From: Arenibacter nanhaiticus
GTDB taxonomy: Bacteria > Bacteroidota > Bacteroidia > Flavobacteriales > Flavobacteriaceae
Assembly: GCF_900141935.1 (NCBI RefSeq)
Contig: NZ_FQYX01000021.1
Coordinates: forward strand, 1-64,000
Length of the DNA: 64,000 bases
Direction of reading: 5' to 3'
Shown here one piece after another: positions 55,315-63,422 of this stretch. The translations under genes and the position numbers were made by a program. Numbering within the stretch: the first letter of the stretch is position 1; the number at the start of each line of letters is the position of its first letter. The notes under the pieces were generated by a model. The model was not told the DNA's origin, made no database searches, and saw only the letters and a list, made by a program, of their open reading frames with translations.

Positions 55315-56154
55315 ATGAAAAAAATATTGGTACCCGTAGATTTTTCCGAACATTCCGAATATGCCTTGGAAGTGGCCTGTAGAATGGCCAAACAAAATGC
55401 GGCAGAGATCGTAGTGCTGCACATGCTGGGCATTACGACAGTAGTCTATAATACTGGGGAAGCACAAGAAATGGCAGAAGCCAATTACTATATGAAATTG
55501 GCAAAACAGCGGTTTAAAAAATTCTTGGACAAGGAGTATCTAAAGGGGATTAAGCTTACCGAAATCATTCAAAATTACAAGATATTTAGCGAAATAAACC
55601 AAGTGGCCCAAGAGCAGCAAATAGACCTTATTGTAATGGGGTCTCATGGCAGCAGCGGCTTAAGCGCTCTTTTTGTGGGCTCTAATACCGAAAAGGTAGT
55701 ACGTACTTCCCGAGTGCCTGTTTTGGTGATTAAAAAGCATTTGCCCGATTTTAAACTGGAAAGAGTGGTCTTTGCCTCCGATTTTGAAATGGAAAGCATT
55801 CCGGCCTACCGAAAGGCCGTGAGTTTGCTTCAAAGCTTGGGGGCCAAGCTACACCTGCTATATGTAAACCTTCCCAACGGAAAATTTAAAAGCAGCAAAG
55901 AAATGGAACTGCTGACAGCGGAATTTCTACAGGAAGCGAATAAGGGCGATTTTAAAGAAAATCCGCCTGTGGTATATGAATGTGCCTTTAGTATAGAACG
56001 GGGTATTTACCACTATAGCCATAAAATAAAAGCCGATCTAATTGCGCTGACCACCCATGGCCACAGGGGGATGACCCATTTTTTTAAAGGAAGTATTGGG
56101 GAAGATATTGCTAATAGGGCCGATGTGCCCGTGATGACTTTTCTAATTTATTAG
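55315..56154 (+). CDS. Universal stress protein, tandem UspA domains
   Basis: The 279-residue protein has two intact ATP-binding UspA domains. Domain 1 (about 1-140) starts KKILVPVDFSEHSEYAL and has GSHGSSGLSALFVGS. Domain 2 (about 145-279) ends with THGHRGMTHFFKGS, also G-2x-G-9x-G-S. It is the only one of the four paralogues in the window whose second domain keeps a complete motif. A CRP/FNR-type site lies at 55074. Dimerising, ATP-binding stress proteins of this kind slow growth in mycobacteria (Rv2623). Confidence 0.93.
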   Translation: MKKILVPVDFSEHSEYALEVACRMAKQNAAEIVVLHMLGITTVVYNTGEAQEMAEANYYMKLAKQRFKKFLDKEYLKGIKLTEIIQNYKIFSEINQVAQEQQIDLIVMGSHGSSGLSALFVGSNTEKVVRTSRVPVLVIKKHLPDFKLERVVFASDFEMESIPAYRKAVSLLQSLGAKLHLLYVNLPNGKFKSSKEMELLTAEFLQEANKGDFKENPPVVYECAFSIERGIYHYSHKIKADLIALTTHGHRGMTHFFKGSIGEDIANRADVPVMTFLIY

Positions 56155-56186
56155 TACCGGTAGCAGGGATAACCATGCTTTATGGT

Positions 56187-56885
56187 TTAGGAAATATTCA
56201 AGGCCATATGAATCATTTCTGTAAAGGAGCTTTCCCGTTCATTGGCCGTCGTTCGTTGGCCAGTGACCAGAGAATCGGAGATGGTTAATATAGCGAGCGC
56301 CTGAACCCGGTGTTATGCTGCTATGGTATAGAGGCCGGCCGCCTCCATTTCTACACAAAGCACACCATAGGAGGCCCATAGTTTATAGGATTCGGGGTCG
56401 TCTTCATAGAATTCGTCAGAAGTAAGGACATTGCCCGCTTTTACATTTAAATTATTTTTGTTGGCATAGTTGGCGGCTTTTAGCAACAACCCAAAATCTG
56501 CAGTCGGTGAAAAATCGGCATTGATAAAACGGGAATTGTTGATGCCCGAAGTAGACGAGGCCGACATGGCCAATACGATATCCCTGATATGCACATCTTC
56601 CTGATATGACCCGGCAGACCCTACCCGGATAAGACGTTTTACATCATAGTCCGTTATGAGTTCATGACAGTAAATTAAGGCCGATGGGATTCCCATGCCA
56701 CTACCCTGTACCGATATTTTCTTTCCTTTAAAACTGCCGGTAAACCCTAACATTCCCCTGACATCATTGTAACAAAGTACATTTTCCAAAAATGTCTCGG
56801 CAATCCATTTTGCCCGCATAGGGTCACCGGGCAATAATACAGTCGAGGCAATGTCTCCTTTTTTGGCTTCAATATGAATACTCAT
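56187..56885 (-). pseudogene. deoD: Purine-nucleoside phosphorylase (DeoD type) with in-frame stop
   Basis: It should cleave purine nucleosides with phosphate. From the ATG at 56885 the first 190 codons are a normal Deo[39 protein letters not shown] and [17 protein letters not shown] at 56313-56315 then stops the frame. Reading through it, the same frame continues with a convincing family C-terminus ([17 protein letters not shown], then [13 protein letters not shown]) to TAA at 56187-56189. The total of 232 residues is close to the 235 of functional enzymes. No frameshift is needed, so a single base change (for example from AAA, GAA or CAA) explains it. The missing part holds the active-site Asp region (SD). 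Confidence 0.88.
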
Positions 56886-57554
56886 ACCCTTATCTTAATT
56901 TAAGGGGGAAATCATGCTAGTTTCTCATGGGACTTCTAAAAGTGAAGCCGCTGCCCCCCAATTATATTTAATTTTTCTTCCTGTTTTGATTTTTGTTTTC
57001 TTCAATAGTTAAATGGTCGGTACTACTAGCTACTGTACCGTGAATTCCTTGTATAGGATTGTTTATTAGTACTATGCGGATGCCCTTAGGCTGCATGAAC
57101 TAGCGTATACAGTTATTGCATGGGGCATATAAATAGGATTTTGAATGCTATCAGGCTAATACAAAAAGACTATGATAGCGGATTTTTAAAATAAAGAAGG
57201 CCTAATTTTGTATATTGATTGTTTTTTTACCGGATTTATTAAGAAAACTGCCCCTATTGTATAAAAATAGGACGTTCCTATGGGGTAATTCATGATTGTA
57301 ATCAGTTCCTCCCCCGCTAAACCGCGGGAATACCGGACGATATGACTTTTTGCTACAATAAAAGATACTACTCACCTCAATTGGTTAAAATCAAAAGAAC
57401 CCGGCCTATTTTAATTTTCGTAAAAAATCAAGTGCTTTTCACAGCGGCTGCCGGAAGCCGTCCAAAGAGCATTTCACCCTTGTGAAAGCGGCCTGGGCGG
57501 TGCGGCCGTGCAAAGTGCGTAGAATTGTCCAATGAAGGGGCTAATTAGCAACCT
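56886..57554. other. Gene-free region upstream of deoD
   Basis: No gene or known repeat was recognised here. A GC-rich stretch near 57430-57520 has complementary pieces (GTGCTTTTCACAGCGGC and TTGTGAAAGCGGCC) that look like a decayed repeat. The rest is AT-rich. No CRP/FNR-type site with proper spacing is present. Confidence 0.45.
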
Positions 57555-57698
57555 GGCCATCGCTACAGCTGGCTCCTCATTCCAAAGGTACACAGTACCT
57601 TTGTCTATCGGCCCTAGTTCGTTTTTTATTCATGGCTTGTCTATTGTTTTTTAAAGGAATTCATGAATGCTCCGCATTTCATCAATGGAAAAAATGAA
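57555..57698 (+). repeat. 144-bp dispersed repeat, copy 2
   Basis: Same length and orientation as copy 1 at 139-282. Positions 57618-57698 are identical to 202-282 over 81 bp. The inner near-palindrome CCAAAGGTACACAGTACCTTTG is retained. It is followed after one base by the 60-bp hairpin repeat, which copy 1 lacks. Confidence 0.85.
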
Positions 57699-57699
57699 T

Positions 57700-57759
57700 A
57701 GGACCGAGAAGGAAATGCAACGACTTGCATTTACGCCGAGGGGCCAGCCGGCGCGGTGG
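57700..57759 (+). repeat. 60-bp hairpin repeat, copy 2
   Basis: It contains a perfect hairpin AAATGCAA-CGAC-TTGCATTT (57713-57732) and ends GCGCGGTGG, matching 49922-49981 over 60 bp. It abuts the 144-bp repeat, so the two units are separable modules. Confidence 0.75.
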
Positions 57760-57876
57760 AGAATGCTGAAGCTATCAAGAACTGTCCTTAAAAAGAAAAA
57801 ATCCAATGAAAAAACAAAACACTAAATCGCAGTTTATAAAGACAATATTATTGTAGTCATATGATAGTAAAAAAAT

Positions 57877-57884
57877 TAACTTTG
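57877..57884 (+). promoter_or_regulatory. -7 element of the kinase-regulator operon
   Basis: TAACTTTG matches TAnnTTTG and lies 4 nt before the kinase ATG at 57889, so the transcript would be nearly leaderless. The position 23 nt upstream reads ACAATATTATTG, not TGA-N6-TCA, so the operon does not appear to be controlled by the shared site. Confidence 0.5.
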
Positions 57885-57888
57885 AATT

Positions 57889-59412
57889 ATGAAAAGTTTT
57901 CTAAAAAACAGTAATATTTTTAATTTACTTTCCGAAGGAATTTCTGAGGGTATCATTGTGGTTAACCAATCTCAGGTCATTGTAGCCACGAATTCTTCGG
58001 CCGAAGAGATGTTTGGATATGAAAAGGATAGTTTACTTGGCCAACCCTTGAACCTTTTAATACCCATGAAATATCGCCACGCCCATGGGGGACATTTTAA
58101 CCATTTCATGGATAAAAGTGCCAAAAGGCAAATGGGGCATGGTCGCGACCTGTATGGGATCCGTAAAAACGGGGAGGAGTTTCCGGTAGAAGCTGGACTT
58201 AATCCTTTTGAGATCTATGGGGAAACCTATGTGATGGCGCTAGTGATTGATATTACGGAACGAAAACGAAAGGAGACAGAATTAAGCCATTGGGCAAAAA
58301 TCTTTGAAGACTCCTTAAGTGAGATCTATATTTTTGATGTGGAATCCTATAAGTTTATCAATGTCAACAAAGGGGCACAGAAAAACATGGGCTACACCTT
58401 GGAGGAATTTAAAGCCTTGACGCCTTTAAATATAAAACCAGAGCTCAATGAAGAAGAATTCGGAAAACTTTTAAATCCCTTATTAAAACGGGAAGAATTA
58501 AAAATTAAGTTCGAGACTTCCCACCTGCGCAAAGATGGCAGTTTGTACCCTGTTGAGGTACACTTACAATTGTCCAATATGGGCGATAGGGAGGCCTTTG
58601 TGGCCATGGTTCTAGATGTTACCGAAAGCAAGAATTATACCGAACGATTAGAAAAAACAGTAGAGAAGAGAACAGAACAGCTCACCATTGCCTTGGCCAA
58701 GGAAAAGGAACTTAATGAGTTAAAAACAAGGTTCTTGTCCTTGGTTTCCCATGAATTTAAAACACCATTGAGCAGTATTCTTACCTCTGTTACCCTATTG
58801 TCTAAATATACCCAAACAGAACAGCAACAGAAGCGAGATAAGCACGTAAATACTATAAAAAACAAGGTAAGACAGTTAGATACTATTCTTAGTGATTTCT
58901 TGTCCGTAGAACGCCTAGAATCCGGGAAAGTAAACTATAAAATAGAAATGTTCCCCCTGAGCAAATTGGTCAATGAAGTAGTCTACGATGCCAATATGCT
59001 GTTGAAACCAGGGCAAAAAATAGTATATCCGGAGAATATAGATAATATCATTCTTAATTTTGATGAGAAAACCTTGGAATTGGTATTGTCCAATCTAGTA
59101 CATAACGCCATTAAATATTCCCCCGAAAATTCTATCATTACCATGGAAGTTACCCAAGAAAAAGAGGGAATAGTGCTTCAGATCATCGATGCCGGTATTG
59201 GGATTCCGGCCAAGGAACAGAAATATATTTTTAATCGTTATTTTAGGGCCGAAAATGCCTTGGTCAACCAAGGTACTGGGATTGGACTGAATATAGCAAA
59301 GCAGCATCTAGAGAATTTAGGGGCTTCTTTATATTTTTTTAGTGAGGAAAATAAAGGATCTACTTTTACGGTTCGTATCCCCGTAAATGTTGAAGAAAAA
59401 ATTAGCAAATGA
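57889..59412 (+). CDS. PAS-PAS sensor histidine kinase, FixL-like first PAS domain
   Basis: This 507-residue soluble kinase has no membrane segment. PAS1 (about 12-125) resembles the haem PAS of FixL: YRHAHGGHF places His66 where the B. japonicum haem ligand His200 lies, and MGHGRDL places Arg86 at the oxygen-contacting Arg220. PAS2 (about 135-248) follows, then a coiled linker, the HisKA box SLVSHEFKTPL (His288), the N-box NLVHNAIKYS (Asn406), DAGIGIP and GTGIGL. The regulator gene overlaps its stop by 4 nt. Haem binding is inferred, since related non-haem PAS domains also keep a His here. Confidence 0.9.
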   Translation: MKSFLKNSNIFNLLSEGISEGIIVVNQSQVIVATNSSAEEMFGYEKDSLLGQPLNLLIPMKYRHAHGGHFNHFMDKSAKRQMGHGRDLYGIRKNGEEFPVEAGLNPFEIYGETYVMALVIDITERKRKETELSHWAKIFEDSLSEIYIFDVESYKFINVNKGAQKNMGYTLEEFKALTPLNIKPELNEEEFGKLLNPLLKREELKIKFETSHLRKDGSLYPVEVHLQLSNMGDREAFVAMVLDVTESKNYTERLEKTVEKRTEQLTIALAKEKELNELKTRFLSLVSHEFKTPLSSILTSVTLLSKYTQTEQQQKRDKHVNTIKNKVRQLDTILSDFLSVERLESGKVNYKIEMFPLSKLVNEVVYDANMLLKPGQKIVYPENIDNIILNFDEKTLELVLSNLVHNAIKYSPENSIITMEVTQEKEGIVLQIIDAGIGIPAKEQKYIFNRYFRAENALVNQGTGIGLNIAKQHLENLGASLYFFSEENKGSTFTVRIPVNVEEKISK

Positions 59413-60461
59413 AGAAAATACTTTTAATAGAAGATGATCTCGCTTTAAGAGAAAACACCGCCGAGCTATTAGAGCTCTCGGGATATGAGGTAACCACGGC
59501 TTCCAATGGAAAAATTGGTATAGAAACTGCCATGGAACTACTGCCCGATCTTATTGTATGCGATATTATGATGCCCGAAGTAAATGGATACGGTGTTTTA
59601 CAAGCTATTTCGGAAAAGGAGGCCACCAAAAATATTCCTTTTATTTTTTTATCGGCAAAAACCGAACACAAGGAAATAAGAAAGGGAATGGATATGGGGG
59701 CCGACGACTATCTGACAAAACCTTTTGAGGAAGAAGACCTTATCAGTGCGGTAGAGAGCCGTTTGGCAAAATCGATTCTTTTATCAAGATTGGGGAACCA
59801 AGCTGCCTCGGAAACATCCCATACCGGGGATAGGCTGAACAACCTTGCCCAATTAAAGCTTTTTTTTAGCGAAAAGGGGCAAACGACAAGCTACAAGAAA
59901 GGCGAAATGATTTTTAATGAGGGCGAACCTTCCAATAGAATTTATTTGATTCTAAATGGTCTTGTGAAATGCCATAAAATGGATGAAGATGGGAAGGAAT
60001 TGATTACTTCTCTGTATAAAAAGGAAGATTTTTTAGGGTTTACCTCATTTTTGGACAATATTCCTTATCAAGAATCGGCCACGGTCATAGAAGCGGTACA
60101 GCTGGCATGGACCACCAAGGACACCCTAAAATCTATTCTAGAAGAAAACCATACGCTTTCTATGGAATTGATGGAGTTGTTTTCGGATAACCTTACGGAA
60201 ATTAAGGGACAATTACTACATATGGCCTACAGTTCGGTGCGTAAAAAAACGGCACAGACCCTGCTGCAGTTTGCAGAAATATTAGGCAAGGATACCGAAG
60301 AACCCATAAAGATCTCAAGGACAGATTTGGCCAGTGTAGCCGGGATTGCTACCGAAAGCCTTATCAGAACCCTTTCAGGATTTAAGAAAGAAGGGTTGAT
60401 CGCCATAGAAGGTAGAAATATTAGAATTGTAGAGTTAAAAGCCCTTCAATACGTAAATTAA
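59409..60461 (+). CDS. Response regulator with CRP/FNR-type output (receiver, cNMP-binding fold, HTH)
   Basis: The 350-residue transcription factor is the partner of the kinase. The receiver covers 1-120 with phospho-acceptor Asp52 (CDIMMPEVNG) and Lys104 (LTKPF). The cNMP-binding beta-barrel is at about 150-260 (KKGEMIFNEGEPSNRIYLI). The winged HTH is at about 275-345 (RTDLASVAGIATESLIRTLSGF). In the recognition helix Glu316 and Arg320 keep the E-xxx-R spacing by which CRP and FNR read TGA half-sites. It is the best candidate in the window to bind the TGA-N6-TCA palindromes. No FNR-type iron-sulfur Cys cluster is seen. Confidence 0.92.
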   Translation: MKKILLIEDDLALRENTAELLELSGYEVTTASNGKIGIETAMELLPDLIVCDIMMPEVNGYGVLQAISEKEATKNIPFIFLSAKTEHKEIRKGMDMGADDYLTKPFEEEDLISAVESRLAKSILLSRLGNQAASETSHTGDRLNNLAQLKLFFSEKGQTTSYKKGEMIFNEGEPSNRIYLILNGLVKCHKMDEDGKELITSLYKKEDFLGFTSFLDNIPYQESATVIEAVQLAWTTKDTLKSILEENHTLSMELMELFSDNLTEIKGQLLHMAYSSVRKKTAQTLLQFAEILGKDTEEPIKISRTDLASVAGIATESLIRTLSGFKKEGLIAIEGRNIRIVELKALQYVN

Positions 60462-60474
60462 GGAGCTATTTTAT

Positions 60475-60517
60475 ATCAATGCCCTCTTTTTCGAAGCCTT
60501 GAGAAGAGGGTATTGAT
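60475..60517 (+). terminator. Terminator of the kinase-regulator operon
   Basis: ATCAATGCCCTCTT (60475-60488) pairs with AAGAGGGTATTGAT (60504-60517) with one mismatch. A second hairpin GGAAAAG/CTTTTTCC (60534-60552) with a T-run follows directly. Both lie within 95 nt of the regulator stop. Confidence 0.7.
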
Positions 60518-60743
60518 CCTTGACCGAAAACAAGGAAAAGCTGTCTTTTTCCCTTTATAAAAAAATTAGCACCCGTTCCAGTCGGAGTACTCTAAAAGGG
60601 TACCTTAATTATTGCAGCTTATTTTTTATAAATTCCCCACATATAAAATAGTTAGAATTAAGTATATAGATGTCAGAATTGACCTATAAATAGATTTTTC
60701 TACTGCGCTTCTTTTCTAAGGGAGGAGAAACTTTTTTGAAAAG

Positions 60744-60786
60744 TGATTTTTATCATGTTTTTGAAATACCCATAGTTCTACATTTG
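60744..60786 (+). promoter_or_regulatory. Predicted CRP/FNR-type site and consensus -7 element of the third usp gene
   Basis: The palindrome TGA-TTTTTA-TCA lies at 60744-60755. A perfect TACATTTG (60779-60786) begins exactly 23 nt later and 18 nt before the ATG at 60805. It supports that ATG, not the in-frame ATG at 60736, which would lie upstream of the promoter. Confidence 0.8.
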
Positions 60787-60804
60787 ACCGTGAAGCAGTT
60801 TTTA

Positions 60805-61665
60805 ATGAAGAACATATTAATACCAACAGACTTTTCGGAAAATTCTTGGAATGCCATCCAGTATATTGTGGTATTGTATACCCATACGCCTTGTAATTTT
60901 TTTTTATTGCATGTAAAGGATGAGCAGTCCCCTTTATCGGGGGAATTTTCTTTGGATACATATAGGCAAGGACAAGGGGTAGCTTTAAAGGACTTTTCTA
61001 GTGCCACGGTAAAGATGGGGCTATTGTTAAAGCAATTACGACAGAACCAATTACATACAGAGCACCATTTCCGAAGCATTCAAGATAATGGCAACCTAGT
61101 AGATGCCATAAGGGGCAGGATAGACAACTTAAAAATAGACCTTATTGTCATGGGAGCTAAGGGGATTAATGTTAAACAATCCCTATCGACCATTATCGGA
61201 AGCAATACCAGGGATGTGTTGACCAAAGTGCGCTGTAATACCATGGTGATTCCAGAAAAAGTGACTTTTAAGATTCCTAAGGAAATTGTTTTTCCAACAG
61301 ATTTTACCACTTTTTATTCCTTTCAGTTCTTAAAAACCATGGCCGAAATCTTGACCATTAGCCAATCTACCCTTCGCATTATGAATGCGTCTAAACTCAA
61401 CGGTAATTTTACAGAATACCAATCGAGTAACAAAACCTATTTGCGCGATTATTTGGAGGAATCTTTTACCGAGACTCATAGTTTTCACGATTTCACCCAT
61501 GTAAAAATTACAACGGCTATTCAAGATTTTGTCGATTGCAAAAAGGCAGAAATGATTTTGATGGTCGGAAAAAATGTGAATTTTCTCCAACAATTATTCT
61601 TTAAAGCAAAGACTGAAAACAATAGCTATTACACTACTGTGCCCCTTTTAGTAATTCATGGCTAA
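60805..61665 (+). CDS. Universal stress protein, diverged tandem UspA domains
   Basis: The product has 286 residues from the ATG at 60805 (MKNILIPTDFSENSWNAI). Domain 1 keeps the fold, but the glycine motif is GAKGINVKQSLSTIIGS, with 11 instead of 9 residues between the second and third Gly, which may weaken ATP binding. Domain 2 (from about residue 155, KEIVFPTDFTTFYSF) lacks the motif. It lies downstream of the regulator operon behind a consensus site of the regulon. Confidence 0.9.
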   Translation: MKNILIPTDFSENSWNAIQYIVVLYTHTPCNFFLLHVKDEQSPLSGEFSLDTYRQGQGVALKDFSSATVKMGLLLKQLRQNQLHTEHHFRSIQDNGNLVDAIRGRIDNLKIDLIVMGAKGINVKQSLSTIIGSNTRDVLTKVRCNTMVIPEKVTFKIPKEIVFPTDFTTFYSFQFLKTMAEILTISQSTLRIMNASKLNGNFTEYQSSNKTYLRDYLEESFTETHSFHDFTHVKITTAIQDFVDCKKAEMILMVGKNVNFLQQLFFKAKTENNSYYTTVPLLVIHG

Positions 61666-61826
61666 GAGCTTACCCTAGCTTCTTGGCCTGATATAAATCA
61701 TTGTTTCCACTTCTTTATAAAAGTATTTTTAAATGGATTTTAGGTCGTTTTCCGATCAGAAAGGCATTCCCGCCAAGATTTGTGCGTCCTAAAACATCAT
61801 TTGGAAACCTATAAAATGATATAAAA

Positions 61827-62192
61827 ATGAATAACCCAGTACAATGGTTTGAGATCGCCACAACCGATCTGGAGAGAGCTAAGGAATTTTATGCCAAGGT
61901 TTTTAATTTAGAATTTCAATTTATCGAAATGCCCGATAGTAAAATGTATATGTTTGGGGAACCCAATAAAATAGGCTCAGCAGGCTCTTTGGTGCAATCA
62001 AAGGACAACAAACCTAGCGCTAAGGGTACCCTTATTTATTTTTCTTGTGAAGATGTGGCTATTGAAGCAGGACGTATCGAAGAAGCAGGAGGGAAGCTGC
62101 TCCTTCCTAAAACAGCAATCGGGGAATTTGGATTTTTTACTCATTTTATAGATACAGAGGGGAATAAAATCGGTCTGCACTCCAATAAGTAG
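61827..62192 (+). CDS. VOC-family protein (glyoxalase fold)
   Basis: The 121-residue protein (MNNPVQWFEIATTDLERAKEFYAKVF) matches the VOC group COG3324, often annotated as lactoylglutathione-lyase-like. Two babbb modules are visible; the end FFTHFIDTEGNKIGLHS is family-typical. The usual first metal His is replaced by Glu9 (FEIATTD), as in many non-glyoxalase members, so the catalytic function is uncertain. No TGA-N6-TCA site lies upstream; only a partial half-site is near 61761. Confidence 0.87.
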   Translation: MNNPVQWFEIATTDLERAKEFYAKVFNLEFQFIEMPDSKMYMFGEPNKIGSAGSLVQSKDNKPSAKGTLIYFSCEDVAIEAGRIEEAGGKLLLPKTAIGEFGFFTHFIDTEGNKIGLHSNK

Positions 62193-62424
62193 CGGTGGGT
62201 GAAATACAACAATAATCATTTATAATGAACTGTATGGCTCCTGGAAACGAACCATGTACGGATCCATTATTTTGATTTTATACTTGGTGTAGAGTAGGGC
62301 CGTAGGCGCTACAATCCATCCATGGTGTTTTTGTGGGATTTGGAAGTCCTGGGCTTAGAAGGGCTATACCTTTAGGGATACAGGGAGAAGCAACCTTCTT
62401 ATTGGGGTGTAGCTTGTAAATAAC

Positions 62425-62500
62425 ATGACCAAGAATTGGACGTACAGACGAGTTCAGTTATGTGAATTACTTACGATCGTAAAAAACAATATAGCTACCT
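62425..62500 (+). repeat. Short-ORF dispersed repeat (copy R5)
   Basis: ATGACCAAGAATTGGACGT opens a frame (MTKNWTYRRVQLCEL...) that runs past the usp ATG at 62501 in a different frame. It shares TTATGTGAATTA with R2 and TAGCTACCTA with the sequence after R3. It lacks the ATGCTTGTACTGAGCG block. The 308-bp gap (62193-62500) holds nothing else recognised and no regulon site. Confidence 0.6.
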
Positions 62501-63352
62501 ATGAAAAAAATAGTCTTGCCCACCGATTTTTCAGAAAATGCATGGAATGCCATTTCCTATGCCTTGCAGTTTTTTAAAAATGAAAAGTGCACCTTTTATA
62601 TTTTACATGTTTATACACCTGCTTTTTATAGAATCGATTATCTCATAGGAGGGCCAGATTTTACCGCTATCCCGGATTCGGGCGTAGCTGATTCGGTGGC
62701 CAGATTAGAGAAAATCTTAAAGGACATAAAAAGACAATACCCCAATCCCAATCATCGGTTTAAAACGGTCTCGGCCTTTAACACCTTGACCGATGAAATT
62801 ATGGAGCTGTGCCAGAGCGAAGGCGTCGATCTTATTGTCATGGGGACCCAAGGCGCTTCGGGGGTCAAAGAAATATTTCTAGGCACCAATAGTGTACAGG
62901 TCATTCGCAAGGCCAAGATTCCGGTGCTGTTGGTACCGGCCTACTATGAATTTGAAAACATCGGCGCTATCTTATTCCCCACGGATTATTTAACCCATTA
63001 CAAGAAAGACGAATTGCAATATATTATAGACCTGAGCCTACTGCATAAAGCAACCCTTATTGTCATGCATGTCTTGGAAGCCAAAAGCTTAACCTCTGTT
63101 CAACAAAAAAACAAAGAGTATCTGCAAGCAGATTTGGCAGCGGTAAAGCCACAGTTTAAAGAAATGGAAGGCCATAACATGCCCAATGCCGTTCAAGAAT
63201 ATATAGACCTATATCAGTTAGACCTTTTGGTGATGATGAATCGGTCGCATACGTTTTTAGAAAAATTGCTGGTAAAACAAAATGTAGATGCCATCGGTCT
63301 CTATACCAAAGTGCCCTTTTTGGTCCTGAGGGATACTGCTAAGATGGGGTAA
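62501..63352 (+). CDS. Universal stress protein, tandem UspA domains
   Basis: The 283-residue protein (MKKIVLPTDFSENAWNAISYAL) is the closest paralogue of the protein at 60805 at its N-terminus. Domain 1 has the intact motif GTQGASGVKEIFLGT (G-2x-G-9x-G-T). Domain 2 (from about residue 155, GAILFPTDYLTHYKK) ends with a degenerate MNRSHTFLEKLLVKQN. Unlike the other three usp genes it has no TGA-N6-TCA site upstream, only the short-ORF repeat R5. Confidence 0.92.
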   Translation: MKKIVLPTDFSENAWNAISYALQFFKNEKCTFYILHVYTPAFYRIDYLIGGPDFTAIPDSGVADSVARLEKILKDIKRQYPNPNHRFKTVSAFNTLTDEIMELCQSEGVDLIVMGTQGASGVKEIFLGTNSVQVIRKAKIPVLLVPAYYEFENIGAILFPTDYLTHYKKDELQYIIDLSLLHKATLIVMHVLEAKSLTSVQQKNKEYLQADLAAVKPQFKEMEGHNMPNAVQEYIDLYQLDLLVMMNRSHTFLEKLLVKQNVDAIGLYTKVPFLVLRDTAKMG

Positions 63353-63422
63353 AGGGCAAGGCGGCAAACTGGTCATTGAAAAGATACAAAAGGTAATGCA
63401 CCAAAGTAAAGGCGCTACTTTA

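Noticed and set aside
57841-57884. Autoregulation site for the kinase-regulator operon
   Set aside because: TAACTTTG is a good -7 element, but ACAATATTATTG at the right distance is not the shared palindrome. TCATATGA nearby is a palindrome with no spacer.
61761-61795. Possible regulon site upstream of the second VOC gene
   Set aside because: AAGATTTG resembles a -7 element, but the 12-mer 23 nt upstream is not TGA-N6-TCA; only a nearby TCA half-site exists.
62193-62500. Regulon site upstream of the fourth usp gene
   Set aside because: I searched the gap for TGA-N6-TCA and for TAnnTTTG at proper spacing and found neither.
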